From Achromobacter marplatensis (GTDB lineage: Bacteria; Pseudomonadota; Gammaproteobacteria; Burkholderiales; Burkholderiaceae_B): a DNA stretch of 64,000 bases. This document shows, one piece after another, positions 28,939-37,100 of the stretch (position 1 is the stretch's first letter; the number at the start of each line of letters is the position of its first letter). The stretch covers positions 620,001-684,000 of the forward strand of contig NZ_NJIG01000002.1 of assembly GCF_002209535.1 (NCBI RefSeq). Direction: 5' to 3'. A program made the translations under genes and the position numbers. The notes beneath the pieces were generated by a model that had not been told where the DNA came from, searched no databases, and worked only from the letters and a program-made list of their open reading frames with translations.

Positions 28939-29847
28939 ATGACCTTCACGCTAAAGCAGGTCGAAACCTTTCGCACCGTCTACGAGACGGAAAGCGTCAC
29001 CGCCGCCGCCCGGCGGCTGGACGTGTCGCCCGCGACGGTCAGCGCCACCTTGGCGGCGCTTGAAGCCAGCATCGAGCTGCGGCTGTTCGAGCGGGTGCGA
29101 CAACGCATGCAACGCACGCCGGAAGCCACGCTGCTATACGAGGAAATTCGGCGTTTGAATGTCGGCCTGGAAAGCCTGGGACGCAAGATCCGCGCGATCC
29201 GTGGGGCGGCCCAGCCCAGGCTGCGCATCGGCTGCATCCATGCCTACAGCGGCGCCGTCGTCAGCGATGCGATCTCGCGCTTTCGCACGCGCTACCCCGA
29301 TACCCCGTTGTATCTGCAGATCCGCGATTCCAATACCTTGCGCGACATGGTGGTGTCGGGCGAGCTCGACTTGGCCGTGGTGGCCGACGAGTCGGAGCTG
29401 GAAGGGCTGCGCGGCCACCGGCTGGCCAGCTTGCGGGCGGTTGCCGTCTTTCCGGCGGCGCATGGGCTGGCGCGCCTGGCGCGCGTGGATTTTCCGCATC
29501 TGGCCGATCTGGACGTGATTGCCCTGAACGCGGAAGACGGCTCGCGCAAGCGGCTGGATTCCTTGTTGCGCCAGGCGGGGCTGAGCTTGCGGGTGGCGAT
29601 TGAAACCCCGTACTCCAGTACCGTCTGCCAGCTGGCGCTGGCTGGGCATGGCGTGGGCATCGCCAACCCCGCGACGGCAGTGGGCATGGAGGCCGCGGGC
29701 CTGTGCTATCGGCCGCTGACGGCCCCCGTGCATTTCGAATGCCACATGATCCTGCATGGCAGCCGGCCTTTGTCCGAGGCGGGCAAATTCTGGGCGACCT
29801 GTCTGCGCGGCGCGCTGGCCCCGCTGGTCGACCGCTTCGGCGTCTAG
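28939..29847 (+). CDS. LysR-type transcriptional regulator
   Basis: A 302-residue LysR family protein: winged HTH at about 4-62 (VTAAARRLDVSPATVSATLAALE) and a periplasmic-binding-like effector domain (about 90-295). It begins 18 bases after recO in the same direction, yet converges with the PLP-lyase operon, ending 20 bases from the PLP gene stop. LysR regulators more often sit divergently, so its target may be that operon or something else. Effector unknown. Confidence 0.88.
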   Translation: MTFTLKQVETFRTVYETESVTAAARRLDVSPATVSATLAALEASIELRLFERVRQRMQRTPEATLLYEEIRRLNVGLESLGRKIRAIRGAAQPRLRIGCIHAYSGAVVSDAISRFRTRYPDTPLYLQIRDSNTLRDMVVSGELDLAVVADESELEGLRGHRLASLRAVAVFPAAHGLARLARVDFPHLADLDVIALNAEDGSRKRLDSLLRQAGLSLRVAIETPYSSTVCQLALAGHGVGIANPATAVGMEAAGLCYRPLTAPVHFECHMILHGSRPLSEAGKFWATCLRGALAPLVDRFGV

Positions 29848-29867
29848 CGCCCAGGCCCGGGCCGGCC

Positions 29868-30968
29868 TCAGCCGCGGCGCCCGTCCGACGTCACCATCAG
29901 CACTACCGACGATTCCGCATCCAGCACGCCCGAGCGCCTGAGCCGGGACACCGCCGCCAGCGCAGCCGCCGAAGACAGTTCGGTGCTGATTCCTCGGCGT
30001 TCAAGCCGTTGCTGCGCCTGGGCTGCGGCGGCGTCCGAGACCTCTGCCGGCGTGCCGCCCGAGCGGGACAGGGCTTCCAGCGATTGCAGCGTGCACGTGC
30101 CGCCCGCAATGGAGTACTGGTCCGTTATGCCCTCCCACTGGCCGCGCGCATCGCCTTCGGCGCGGGCGCGCGACAGCCGGGCGTAGGGCTCGACCGCGTG
30201 CAGGCGCGGCAGGCGCGAGATGCGTCCGCTGTTCAGCAGGTGCTGCCAGCCCAGGAAGATTCCCCACAGCAAGTCGCCACGCGCGGTGGGCACGATGATA
30301 TCGGTGGGCGCGCCGCAGGCGTCCAGGATCTCCTGGGCGATCGGCTTGTAGCCTTCCACGCCGTAGGGGTGCGTGCCGACCGGGGGATTCAGGTAGTTAG
30401 TGCCCGCGAATGCGCCGTGGTTGCGGCACAGGTCCGACACGTACGGCCAGCGGGCCAGGCTGTCCTCGAAGGCGCTGAGCTTGGCGCCGAAGCGCTGCAT
30501 GGCCTCGCGCTGCAGGGGCGGGCAGTTGCGGGTAATGGCGATATCGGCCTGCAAGCCGGCTGCCGCGCAATAGGCGGCCAGCGAAACGCCGGCGTTGCCG
30601 CTGGAAGCCGCCGCCACGCGGGTCGCGCCCGCCAGGCGGGCGCGTGACACCAACTGGGCCGCCATGCGGTCCTTGTGACTGCCGGTGGGATTGGCGCTTT
30701 CGCATTTGAGCCAAAGCTGGCCGACGCCTTCCGCACGCGCCAGGTCCATGGCTTCCAGGGTCGGCGTGCCGCCTTCACCCAACGTGATGGGCGCCAGCAC
30801 GGGCAGGGGGATGGCGCGGTCCTCGTCAACGGGGTCGTAGCAACACTCCAGGGTGGCGGGATGGCCCGTTGCCAGGCAGCTTGGGCAGCCTTCGGGATAG
30901 TCGTCGGGCGACCAGAGGCTGGCGCAGCGGATGCAACGCAGGGTGGACAATCGCGGGTTCATCAGCAT
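29868..30968 (-). CDS. Threonine synthase-like PLP-dependent lyase with zinc ribbon
   Basis: A 366-residue fold-type II PLP enzyme. K99 in NPTGSHKDR is the Schiff-base lysine and SSGNAGVSLA the phosphate/carboxylate loop. An N-terminal four-cysteine ribbon (C12, C15, C28, C31) resembles that of some threonine synthases. The remaining active-site signature differs from classical ThrC or threonine dehydratase, so beta-elimination or replacement on a beta-substituted amino acid is as likely as threonine synthesis. Last gene of an operon with an AstE-like deacylase 3 bases upstream and a Bug binding protein, which argues for a catabolic role. Confidence 0.8.
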   Translation of the reverse strand: MLMNPRLSTLRCIRCASLWSPDDYPEGCPSCLATGHPATLECCYDPVDEDRAIPLPVLAPITLGEGGTPTLEAMDLARAEGVGQLWLKCESANPTGSHKDRMAAQLVSRARLAGATRVAAASSGNAGVSLAAYCAAAGLQADIAITRNCPPLQREAMQRFGAKLSAFEDSLARWPYVSDLCRNHGAFAGTNYLNPPVGTHPYGVEGYKPIAQEILDACGAPTDIIVPTARGDLLWGIFLGWQHLLNSGRISRLPRLHAVEPYARLSRARAEGDARGQWEGITDQYSIAGGTCTLQSLEALSRSGGTPAEVSDAAAAQAQQRLERRGISTELSSAAALAAVSRLRRSGVLDAESSVVLMVTSDGRRG

Positions 30969-30971
30969 GGG

Positions 30972-31952
30972 TCAATACTTGGAGGCTAGGGAGTCCAGGG
31001 GGAGGGCGGGGGCGACTTGCAGGAGGCAGTCGCCGTCGTCGCTGCGGGCGATGGCGCGCAGGCAGACGATGGTGCCCGCTTGAGGGCTGAGCAGGGGGCG
31101 CAGGGGCGTATCGGGACGCGCCGGTTCGATCAGGCGCCCGATACGCTGGCCGGCCGTGACCGATTGCCCCAGTTCAACGCTGGGTACGAACACGCCGGGT
31201 TCGCCCGCGCGCAGCGTGGCGGCGGCCGCCTCCAGGTCATAGAGCCGGATATTCGGATGGCGCGGCAGGGGAAGGTCCGACAGCAAGCCCAGTTCACCCA
31301 GGCAACCCAGCAGGCCATCGCGACACCGGTCGGCCAGGTTGCTGCTGGTTTCCCTGCCGCCGCCGATCTCGGCGCTCAGACGCAAGACGCCGTGGCGGCT
31401 GGCCGCGGCGGGCAGGGAGCCTGCTTCGTTGCCGCGGAAGAACACGCAATGCGGCAGGCCGAAGGCGCGTGCCAGGGCGGGCAGGCGTTCGTCGTAGGCG
31501 TCGTCGCCGTAGCGCGTGATGACCGATGACGGCAGGTAGCGCAGCGATGCGCCGCCGCTGTGCACGTCCACCATGGCCTGCACGCGAGGCAGCAGCCGGG
31601 CTTCCAGCGCGGCCGCCACGCTCTCGGTGTAGCCGCGCGCCGGCGCGCCCAGGAAGGCGCGGTTCAGGTTGCCGCCGTCGGCGGGTGACAGCCGCGTGCC
31701 GGCCAGCGAGGCCTCGGCATTGACGGCAGGCAGCAGGTAGACCGTGCCGCGTTGCAGAATGGCCGGCAGGTGATGCCACAAGTCCAGGATGGCCGCCTGG
31801 CCTTCCCATTCGTCGCCGTGCACGCCGGCGATCAGCGCAACGGCGGGGCCTGGCCCTGCCTCGATCCGCAACACGGGGATCGTGATGCGGCGATACGCCG
31901 ATTCATTGGTGGCGGCGGCGACGGAGAAATCCTCCCGGCTTACGCTGACCAT
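30972..31952 (-). CDS. Succinylglutamate desuccinylase/aspartoacylase family deacylase
   Basis: A 326-residue zinc carboxypeptidase-fold (M14-like) deacylase. Zinc ligands are H45 and E48 in GVHGDEWEG and H131 in VDVHSGG; the catalytic glutamate is in RLSAEIGGG. A C-terminal beta-barrel (VELGQSVTAGQRIG, LSPQAGTIV) is typical of AstE-like proteins such as the N-acetyl-diaminobutyrate deacetylase of ectoine breakdown. It would release an amino acid from an N-acyl form. Middle gene of the Bug / deacylase / PLP-lyase operon. The true substrate is not readable. Confidence 0.82.
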   Translation of the reverse strand: MVSVSREDFSVAAATNESAYRRITIPVLRIEAGPGPAVALIAGVHGDEWEGQAAILDLWHHLPAILQRGTVYLLPAVNAEASLAGTRLSPADGGNLNRAFLGAPARGYTESVAAALEARLLPRVQAMVDVHSGGASLRYLPSSVITRYGDDAYDERLPALARAFGLPHCVFFRGNEAGSLPAAASRHGVLRLSAEIGGGRETSSNLADRCRDGLLGCLGELGLLSDLPLPRHPNIRLYDLEAAAATLRAGEPGVFVPSVELGQSVTAGQRIGRLIEPARPDTPLRPLLSPQAGTIVCLRAIARSDDGDCLLQVAPALPLDSLASKY

Positions 31953-31983
31953 GCGGCGGCTCCAGTATCGGTATTCATCGGGG

Positions 31984-32940
31984 TCAATCCAGGGTGGCGG
32001 CCTTGATGATGGTCTCCCATTTGGGCAGCTCCTTGCGAATCTGGGTCTGGACGTCCTGGGGCGTGCCGCCCAGGGGTTCCTGGGAACGGCTGCGCAATTC
32101 CTTCTCGACGTTCTCCGAGCGCAGCGCCTGGTTCAGCGCGGCATTCAGGCGGGCGACGGCGGCGGGCGGGGTGCCCGCGGGCGCGATCAGCGCGCTCCAG
32201 GCCGACTGCTCGTAATCGGGATAGCCCTGTTCGGCTACCGTGGGCACGTCGGGATTGGAGGCCGCGCGGGCTTTGGTCGTGACGGCGAGCGCGCGCAGGC
32301 GCCCGTCCTTCAGGTTGCCGATCAAGGGCGGCAGGTTTTCCATCATGGCGTCGACGTGCCCGCCCAGCAGGTCCGACAGCTGCGCGGCCGTCGCCTTGTA
32401 GGGAATCTGGCGCACGGCGGCGCCGGTCTGGGCGATGAAGAGTTTCACGCCGACTTCGCTGGTGGTGCCGGGATCCGCCGATGTCATGGTCAGGCGGTCG
32501 GGTTGGGCACGGCTGGCGTCGATGAAGCTCTTGAGGTCGCGATAGGGCGAGGCGGCATTCACGACGATGACGTTCGGGGTTTCGGCCACCAGCCCGATGG
32601 GCGTCACGTCGCGGTCCAGGTCGTAGAGCTGTTGCTTGAACAGGAAGCGGTGCAGCACCAGTGTGCCGACGTGGGCATAGCCGATGGTGTAGCCGTCGGC
32701 CGGGGCGCGCACCACCGCTTGCGTGCCGATGCGGCCGCCTGCGCCGACGCGATTTTCCACCACTACAGGCTGTCCAAGCTGGCGGCTCATTTCCTGGCCG
32801 ATCAGGCGAGCGGTGATGTCCGCGTTGCCCCCTGCGGCGGCCGGCACAATCAGCGTGATGGCACGCTCGGGATAGTCGGCTTGCGCGGAAGGCGCGGCAA
32901 GGCAAAGCAACAGGGCGGCAAGGCAGGCATTGCGTTTCAT
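31984..32940 (-). CDS. Bug/TctC family periplasmic substrate-binding protein
   Basis: A 318-residue extracytoplasmic binding protein of the tripartite tricarboxylate receptor type, a family hugely expanded in Bordetella and Achromobacter. It has a signal peptide cleaved after AQA (about 22), then YPERAITLIVPAAAGG, the ENRVGAGG loop and GYTIGYAH, all family hallmarks. ATG 32940 begins the signal peptide; the frame start at 33027 is upstream noise. No membrane TctAB components are adjacent, as is common for Bug genes. It leads the operon with the deacylase, so the ligand may be an N-acylated amino acid. Confidence 0.92.
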   Translation of the reverse strand: MKRNACLAALLLCLAAPSAQADYPERAITLIVPAAAGGNADITARLIGQEMSRQLGQPVVVENRVGAGGRIGTQAVVRAPADGYTIGYAHVGTLVLHRFLFKQQLYDLDRDVTPIGLVAETPNVIVVNAASPYRDLKSFIDASRAQPDRLTMTSADPGTTSEVGVKLFIAQTGAAVRQIPYKATAAQLSDLLGGHVDAMMENLPPLIGNLKDGRLRALAVTTKARAASNPDVPTVAEQGYPDYEQSAWSALIAPAGTPPAAVARLNAALNQALRSENVEKELRSRSQEPLGGTPQDVQTQIRKELPKWETIIKAATLD

Positions 32941-33030
32941 GACGATTCCCGAGGCGTTGAGAGCTGCGCCATTGTGGGGGCGCCGCCAGGAGAATCCGTT
33001 TGCCTTGATCAGATGGATGTTCAGCAAAAA

Positions 33031-34323
33031 CTAATGGTCGTCGGGCCTGCGTACGTCGGCCTGCTTACCCAGGCCGTAACCCACGGCGGCTGCGCCCAAG
33101 GCGACCGCCGCGCCCAGCAGCGCGATCAGCGCCGCGCCATAACCCAGCATGTCGACGCCCGCCTTGACCCACCCGCTGGCCGCGTCTCCGCCGCGGTAGA
33201 CCACGGTGTCGATCACGCTCTTGGTCTTGTACTTGTCTTCGGGTGGAACCGCCGTGAACAGCATTTCGCGCCCTGGCCGGATCAGCGCGTATTCCCCGGC
33301 GCGGCGCAGGATCATCGCGGCCGCCAGCACCCCGAAGACAGGAAAAGCGGCCAGCGCCAGGAACGACAGGCCCACGGCCAGGGGCACGGCGGTCAGCAGG
33401 AAGCGCAGGCCCAGACGGGCGGCGACCCGGCCCGTGATGAAGACCTGCGACAACAGCGCCAGCGTCTGGACGGTGAAATCCAGCGCGCTGAAGACGCGGA
33501 TGCGTTGGGCCGTGTCGGCAAACGTGTCGGCCACCAGCCGCGCCTGCTCCATGTACAAAAACGTATTGAGGGTGGCCAGCAGCACGACAAGCAAGGAAAT
33601 GCCCAGCAGGTAGCGCGAGCGGAAAATGCGCGAAATGCCGGCCAGGACGGTGCCTTCGATGGGATGCCGCATGTCCTCCAGGCCGGTTTCAGTGCGCGTG
33701 GTGGCGCGCCAGCGCAGCAGCCATTGTTTGAACGGCAGCGTGGCCGTTAGCAATAGCGCCGACAAGAGGAGCAGTCCGGCCGGCCCCAGGCTGCCCGCCA
33801 GCAAGGCGCCCAGCAACGGGCCGCACAGCCCGCCCGCGCTGGCGCCCGCGGCGATCAACGCGAACAGGCGTTTGGCCGATTCCATGCGGAACACGTCGGC
33901 CATCAGGCTCCAGGCGATAGAGACCACGAACAGGTTGAACACGGACAGCCAGACGTAGAACGCGCGTGCCGCCCAGATGCTGTCTGGCCGCAGATGAAGC
34001 AGGGCGGCGAAGCCCGCCATGGTCAGGGCGAAGACGCTGTAGACCCAGGTCAGCAGGGTGGCGCGCGGCACGCGTGCCGAGAGCCAGCCGAACAGCGGCA
34101 CCACGGCCAGCGTGGCGACGAAGGTGGCGGTGAACAGCCATTGCAGCTGGTTCACGCCCGCCTGTATGCCCATGGTCTCGCGGATCGGCCGCAGCATGAA
34201 ATAGCCGCAGAACAGGAAGAAGAAAAAGGCGAAACCGCAGGCGGCCGGCGCGATTTCCTCGCCGTGGATGCCCAGCGCCCGCGCCGCGCGTTCGCGCAGG
34301 GAGGAGGGGGCAGCAGCAGCCAT
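33031..34323 (-). CDS. MFS-type carrier resembling nucleotide (ATP/ADP) translocases
   Basis: A 430-residue inner-membrane protein with about 12 hydrophobic helices. The N-terminal FFFFLFCGYFMLRPIRETMG resembles the first helix of the NTP/NDP exchange transporter (Npt/Tlc-like) group of major facilitators found in free-living bacteria, and the GPLLGALLAGSLGP and RRAGEYALIRPGREMLF segments fit. These free-living homologues have no assigned substrate, and I do not claim nucleotide exchange. It begins 4 bases after the stop of a Tat-exported aldo/keto reductase, so both are likely one operon. Confidence 0.78.
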   Translation of the reverse strand: MAAAAPSSLRERAARALGIHGEEIAPAACGFAFFFFLFCGYFMLRPIRETMGIQAGVNQLQWLFTATFVATLAVVPLFGWLSARVPRATLLTWVYSVFALTMAGFAALLHLRPDSIWAARAFYVWLSVFNLFVVSIAWSLMADVFRMESAKRLFALIAAGASAGGLCGPLLGALLAGSLGPAGLLLLSALLLTATLPFKQWLLRWRATTRTETGLEDMRHPIEGTVLAGISRIFRSRYLLGISLLVVLLATLNTFLYMEQARLVADTFADTAQRIRVFSALDFTVQTLALLSQVFITGRVAARLGLRFLLTAVPLAVGLSFLALAAFPVFGVLAAAMILRRAGEYALIRPGREMLFTAVPPEDKYKTKSVIDTVVYRGGDAASGWVKAGVDMLGYGAALIALLGAAVALGAAAVGYGLGKQADVRRPDDH

Positions 34324-34327
34324 GGCG

Positions 34328-35245
34328 CTATGCCAGCAAGGCGGCGATGCGTTCGCGCAGAGCGGCGTCCGGCAGGCGGCCGAACCCGGCCAGCGCGTTG
34401 TCGGCCATGTTGGCGGGTTTGGACGTGGCGGGGATCACGGCCGTGACGGCCGGATGGCCGATGATGAACTTCAGGAAAATCTGCGCCCAGCTCGTGCAGT
34501 CGATCTCGGCGGCGAGTGCCGGCAGGGCGCGGCCCTTGACCTGCCGGAACAGCGCGCCGTCCTGGAACGGGCGGTTGATCAGCACCGCGACGCCGTTGGC
34601 CTGGCAGGCGGGCAGCAGGCGCTTTTCAGCATTGCGCGCGCCCACCGACAGATTGACCTGCAGGAAGTCGGGCTTTTCGCGTTCGACCAGTTCGGTCAGT
34701 TCGTCGTGCGCGGAGTCGGTGTAGTGCGTGATCCCGATGTAGCGGGTGACGCCTTGCTGCTTGAGTTCGCGCAGCAGCGCCAGCTGGTTGCGAGTGTCGA
34801 TCAGGTTGTGCACCTGAATCAGATCGAGTTTGTCGCTGCCCAGCTGCTTTTGCGACTGCCGCACCTGGTTCATGGCGGATTCGCGGCCCTGGGCGCCGAT
34901 CTTGGTGGCCAGGAAATACCGGTCACGCATGCCGCCGTGCCGGGCCAGCAGCGAGCCGACAGCCGCTTCGGCCTGCCCATAGCTGGGGGCGGTATCGATG
35001 AGGAAGCCCCCTTCCTGGGTGAAGATGTCCAGCACCTGCGCCAGCGGCTCCATGGCTGCGGTGTCGCCGGGCGAAACGTTGAAGGTGTCTGCCGTTCCCA
35101 GGCCGATGACCGGGATCAGGTCGCCCGAGGCGGGGATGGCGCGGCTCAGCATGGACTGTTTGACGCTGAGCGCGCGGGCCGTGCCGGCGGATCCCAGCAA
35201 GGCGGCGCAGGCGGCGGTCTGAAGAAATCGGCGGCGGTCGTGCAT
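34328..35245 (-). CDS. Tat-exported aldo/keto reductase
   Basis: A 305-residue aldo/keto reductase with the full catalytic tetrad D84, Y89 (LIDTAPSYG), K115 (LATKIG) and H146 (IQVHN). Unusually it starts with a twin-arginine signal, R4-R5-x-F-L, a hydrophobic stretch and an ARA cleavage site near residue 25. NADPH is not made in the periplasm, so the enzyme must be exported folded with cofactor or use another donor. First gene of a two-gene operon with the nucleotide-translocase-like carrier. Substrate unknown. Confidence 0.85.
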   Translation of the reverse strand: MHDRRRFLQTAACAALLGSAGTARALSVKQSMLSRAIPASGDLIPVIGLGTADTFNVSPGDTAAMEPLAQVLDIFTQEGGFLIDTAPSYGQAEAAVGSLLARHGGMRDRYFLATKIGAQGRESAMNQVRQSQKQLGSDKLDLIQVHNLIDTRNQLALLRELKQQGVTRYIGITHYTDSAHDELTELVEREKPDFLQVNLSVGARNAEKRLLPACQANGVAVLINRPFQDGALFRQVKGRALPALAAEIDCTSWAQIFLKFIIGHPAVTAVIPATSKPANMADNALAGFGRLPDAALRERIAALLA

Positions 35246-35266
35246 GACGAGGGGCGCTCCAAAGAA

Positions 35267-35296
35267 AAAAGGCCTACACGCGAATGTAGGCCTTTT
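35267..35296. terminator. Bidirectional terminator between aldo/keto reductase and Bax inhibitor gene
   Basis: AAAAGGCCTACA and TGTAGGCCTTTT pair perfectly over 12 bases around a CGCGAA loop. It ends the minus-strand Bax inhibitor transcript, which would otherwise run into the aldo/keto reductase gene. Confidence 0.9.
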
Positions 35297-35318
35297 GCAG
35301 GGGTCTTTCGACCGGTGC

Positions 35319-36029
35319 TTACTCGCGGTTGCCGCCGAAGATGCCCAGCAGCATCAGCAGGTTCGAGAAGACGTTGTAGACGTCCAGGTAGATGGCCAGC
35401 GTGGCGGACACGTAGTTGGTTTCGCCGCCGTTGACTACGCGTTGCAGGTCAACCAGCATGAAGGCCGAGAAGACCAGGATGGCCATGACCGAGATGGTCA
35501 GCATCAGCGCGGGCAATTGCAGGAAGATGTTGGCCAGCGCGGCGATCAGGATGACCACGGCGCCGATGAACAGGAACTTCTGCATCCCGGACAGATCGCG
35601 CTTGATGGTCGTGGCCAGCGTGGCCATCGTGCCGAACACGATTGCCGTGCCGCCGAAGGCCGTCATGACCAGTTGCGAGCCGTTGCTGAAGCCCATCACG
35701 AAGCCGAGCAGGCGCGACAGCATGACGCCCATGAAGAACGTGAAGGCCAGCAGCAGCACCACGCCCATCGAGTTGTTCTTGTTCTTCTCGATGGCGAACA
35801 TCAGGCCGAACGCGCCCACCAGGAACACGATGGCGGACAGGCCGGGGCTTGCGCCCATGACGCGGTTGATGCCGGTGTAGAGGCCGACAGCGGCGCCCAG
35901 GACCGTGGGGATCAGCGACAGCGCCAAGAGCCAGTAGGTGTTGCGCAGGACCTGGTTGCGAGCGACCTCGCCCGGCGCGCCGGCAACTGCACCGGAACGG
36001 TTAAAAGGGGACGGACGATATTCGTTCAT
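35319..36029 (-). CDS. Bax inhibitor-1/YccA family membrane protein
   Basis: A 236-residue inner-membrane protein with about seven hydrophobic helices and the BI-1 family C-terminal acidic region (IYLDVYNVFSNLLMLLGIFGG). YccA/YbhL-type proteins interact with FtsH or act as pH-sensitive ion leaks; the exact role here is unknown. Ribosome site AGGAG precedes the ATG. Single-gene unit between a terminator and a 132-base upstream gap. Confidence 0.92.
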   Translation of the reverse strand: MNEYRPSPFNRSGAVAGAPGEVARNQVLRNTYWLLALSLIPTVLGAAVGLYTGINRVMGASPGLSAIVFLVGAFGLMFAIEKNKNNSMGVVLLLAFTFFMGVMLSRLLGFVMGFSNGSQLVMTAFGGTAIVFGTMATLATTIKRDLSGMQKFLFIGAVVILIAALANIFLQLPALMLTISVMAILVFSAFMLVDLQRVVNGGETNYVSATLAIYLDVYNVFSNLLMLLGIFGGNRE

Positions 36030-36161
36030 GGAGAACTCCTGTGTACGGCAAAAATAGTGATTGCCTAGAAGGCTTAGATGGGAAGGATACCTTACAGTTC
36101 CCTGAAGAATCCAGTTTTTGGAAGATTTAGACCGGTTGCCGGACGCCTGCCGCCAGCCGGT

Positions 36162-36548
36162 TCAACCCGGCCGGACATCTTTCAGCACACGGGCAACGAT
36201 ACCCGGTAATTCGGCATCCATGCGGCTTTGAATCTGCTCGATGGCTTGCGCCAGCGCCTGGCGCATCAATTGCTCGACCTCGGCCTGCAGGCGGGCCGTC
36301 AGGACGGTGGGATCGGGCAGGGCGGCCGCGGCCGCCTCGGCTTGCGCCTGGGCGTCGGCTTCGGCCTCCTGCTCGTGGGCAACCTCGGTCAAGAGGGGAA
36401 ACGCATCGTCGTCGAACGCAGGATCGGCGTCATCGGCCAATTCCGTCAGCAAGGGCGCGTCCGCCTCGTCGGCCGGCAGGGGGTAGAGCGTTGGCTCGGC
36501 CCGCTGGGTCAGGGTGGGGATGCCGGGATCGTTGGGGCGAGTAGGCAT
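36162..36548 (-). CDS. Conserved acidic protein downstream of holC (DUF2486-like)
   Basis: A 128-residue acidic soluble protein of unknown function. It repeats the phrase PLLTEL/FPLLTEV (about 32-37 and 50-56) between Asp-rich stretches and ends in a long amphipathic helix (about 82-125, LQAEVEQLMRQALAQAIEQIQ). Burkholderiales often carry an acidic DUF2486-type protein beside holC, and I place it there by context only. It follows holC by 59 bases in the pepA-holC unit. Confidence 0.65.
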   Translation of the reverse strand: MPTRPNDPGIPTLTQRAEPTLYPLPADEADAPLLTELADDADPAFDDDAFPLLTEVAHEQEAEADAQAQAEAAAAALPDPTVLTARLQAEVEQLMRQALAQAIEQIQSRMDAELPGIVARVLKDVRPG

Positions 36549-36607
36549 GGGGGCTTTCCGAATATCGATGGGCGGGGCGGCAGGGCCCGCCAGGGCGGGC
36601 AGGGCGT

Positions 36608-37078
36608 TCAGTCGCCGGACGGCTGGCGGCTGAGGTCGTGGCTTTGCGGCGTATGGCCGGCGTTCAGGTACACGCGCCAGCGTTGGCGCGCCGCGTGCTT
36701 GTCGTCAGGGTCGTCCGACACGATTTCAAGCAGGCGCTCGAAGGCGTCAAAGCCCGGGGGGCACTCATTGTCCAGATTCAGCAGCCAGGGCAAGGGCTGG
36801 TCGGCGCCATCCGCCGGCCGGGCCGCCTGCGCGGCCTGCTGCGGGTCGCCTGCCGTCAGCACCACCGGCGTTTCAGGCGCCAGCGGGTCATTGGCCAGCA
36901 CGTGCGGCACGAACGACGTATCGTCGAACGCCCACAGCATGCGGTCAAAAGCAGCCAGGCGGGAACCGTCTCTACAGTACACCACCAGCCGTTGGCCGGC
37001 CAGGAAGCGCTTGCGCACGACCTGGCAGGCCATGCGCAGGCGGTCGGGCGCGCCGAAGGCGAAGTCGATCCGCGTCAT
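36608..37078 (-). CDS. holC: DNA polymerase III subunit chi
   Basis: HolC (chi) links the clamp loader to single-stranded DNA-binding protein. The 156-residue protein has RIDFAFGAPDRL at the N-terminus, CQVVRKRFLAGQRLVVYCRD and LWAFDDTSFVPHV, all typical of chi, and a disordered C-terminal tail. It follows pepA by 22 bases, the common pepA-holC arrangement. Confidence 0.92.
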   Translation of the reverse strand: MTRIDFAFGAPDRLRMACQVVRKRFLAGQRLVVYCRDGSRLAAFDRMLWAFDDTSFVPHVLANDPLAPETPVVLTAGDPQQAAQAARPADGADQPLPWLLNLDNECPPGFDAFERLLEIVSDDPDDKHAARQRWRVYLNAGHTPQSHDLSRQPSGD

Positions 37079-37100
37079 GCCCGGTTCCGTTGCAAGCGCT

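Noticed and set aside
31789..33750. 653-residue plus-strand frame across the Bug and carrier genes
   Set aside because: Runs across two real minus-strand genes and their spacer with no recognisable domain.
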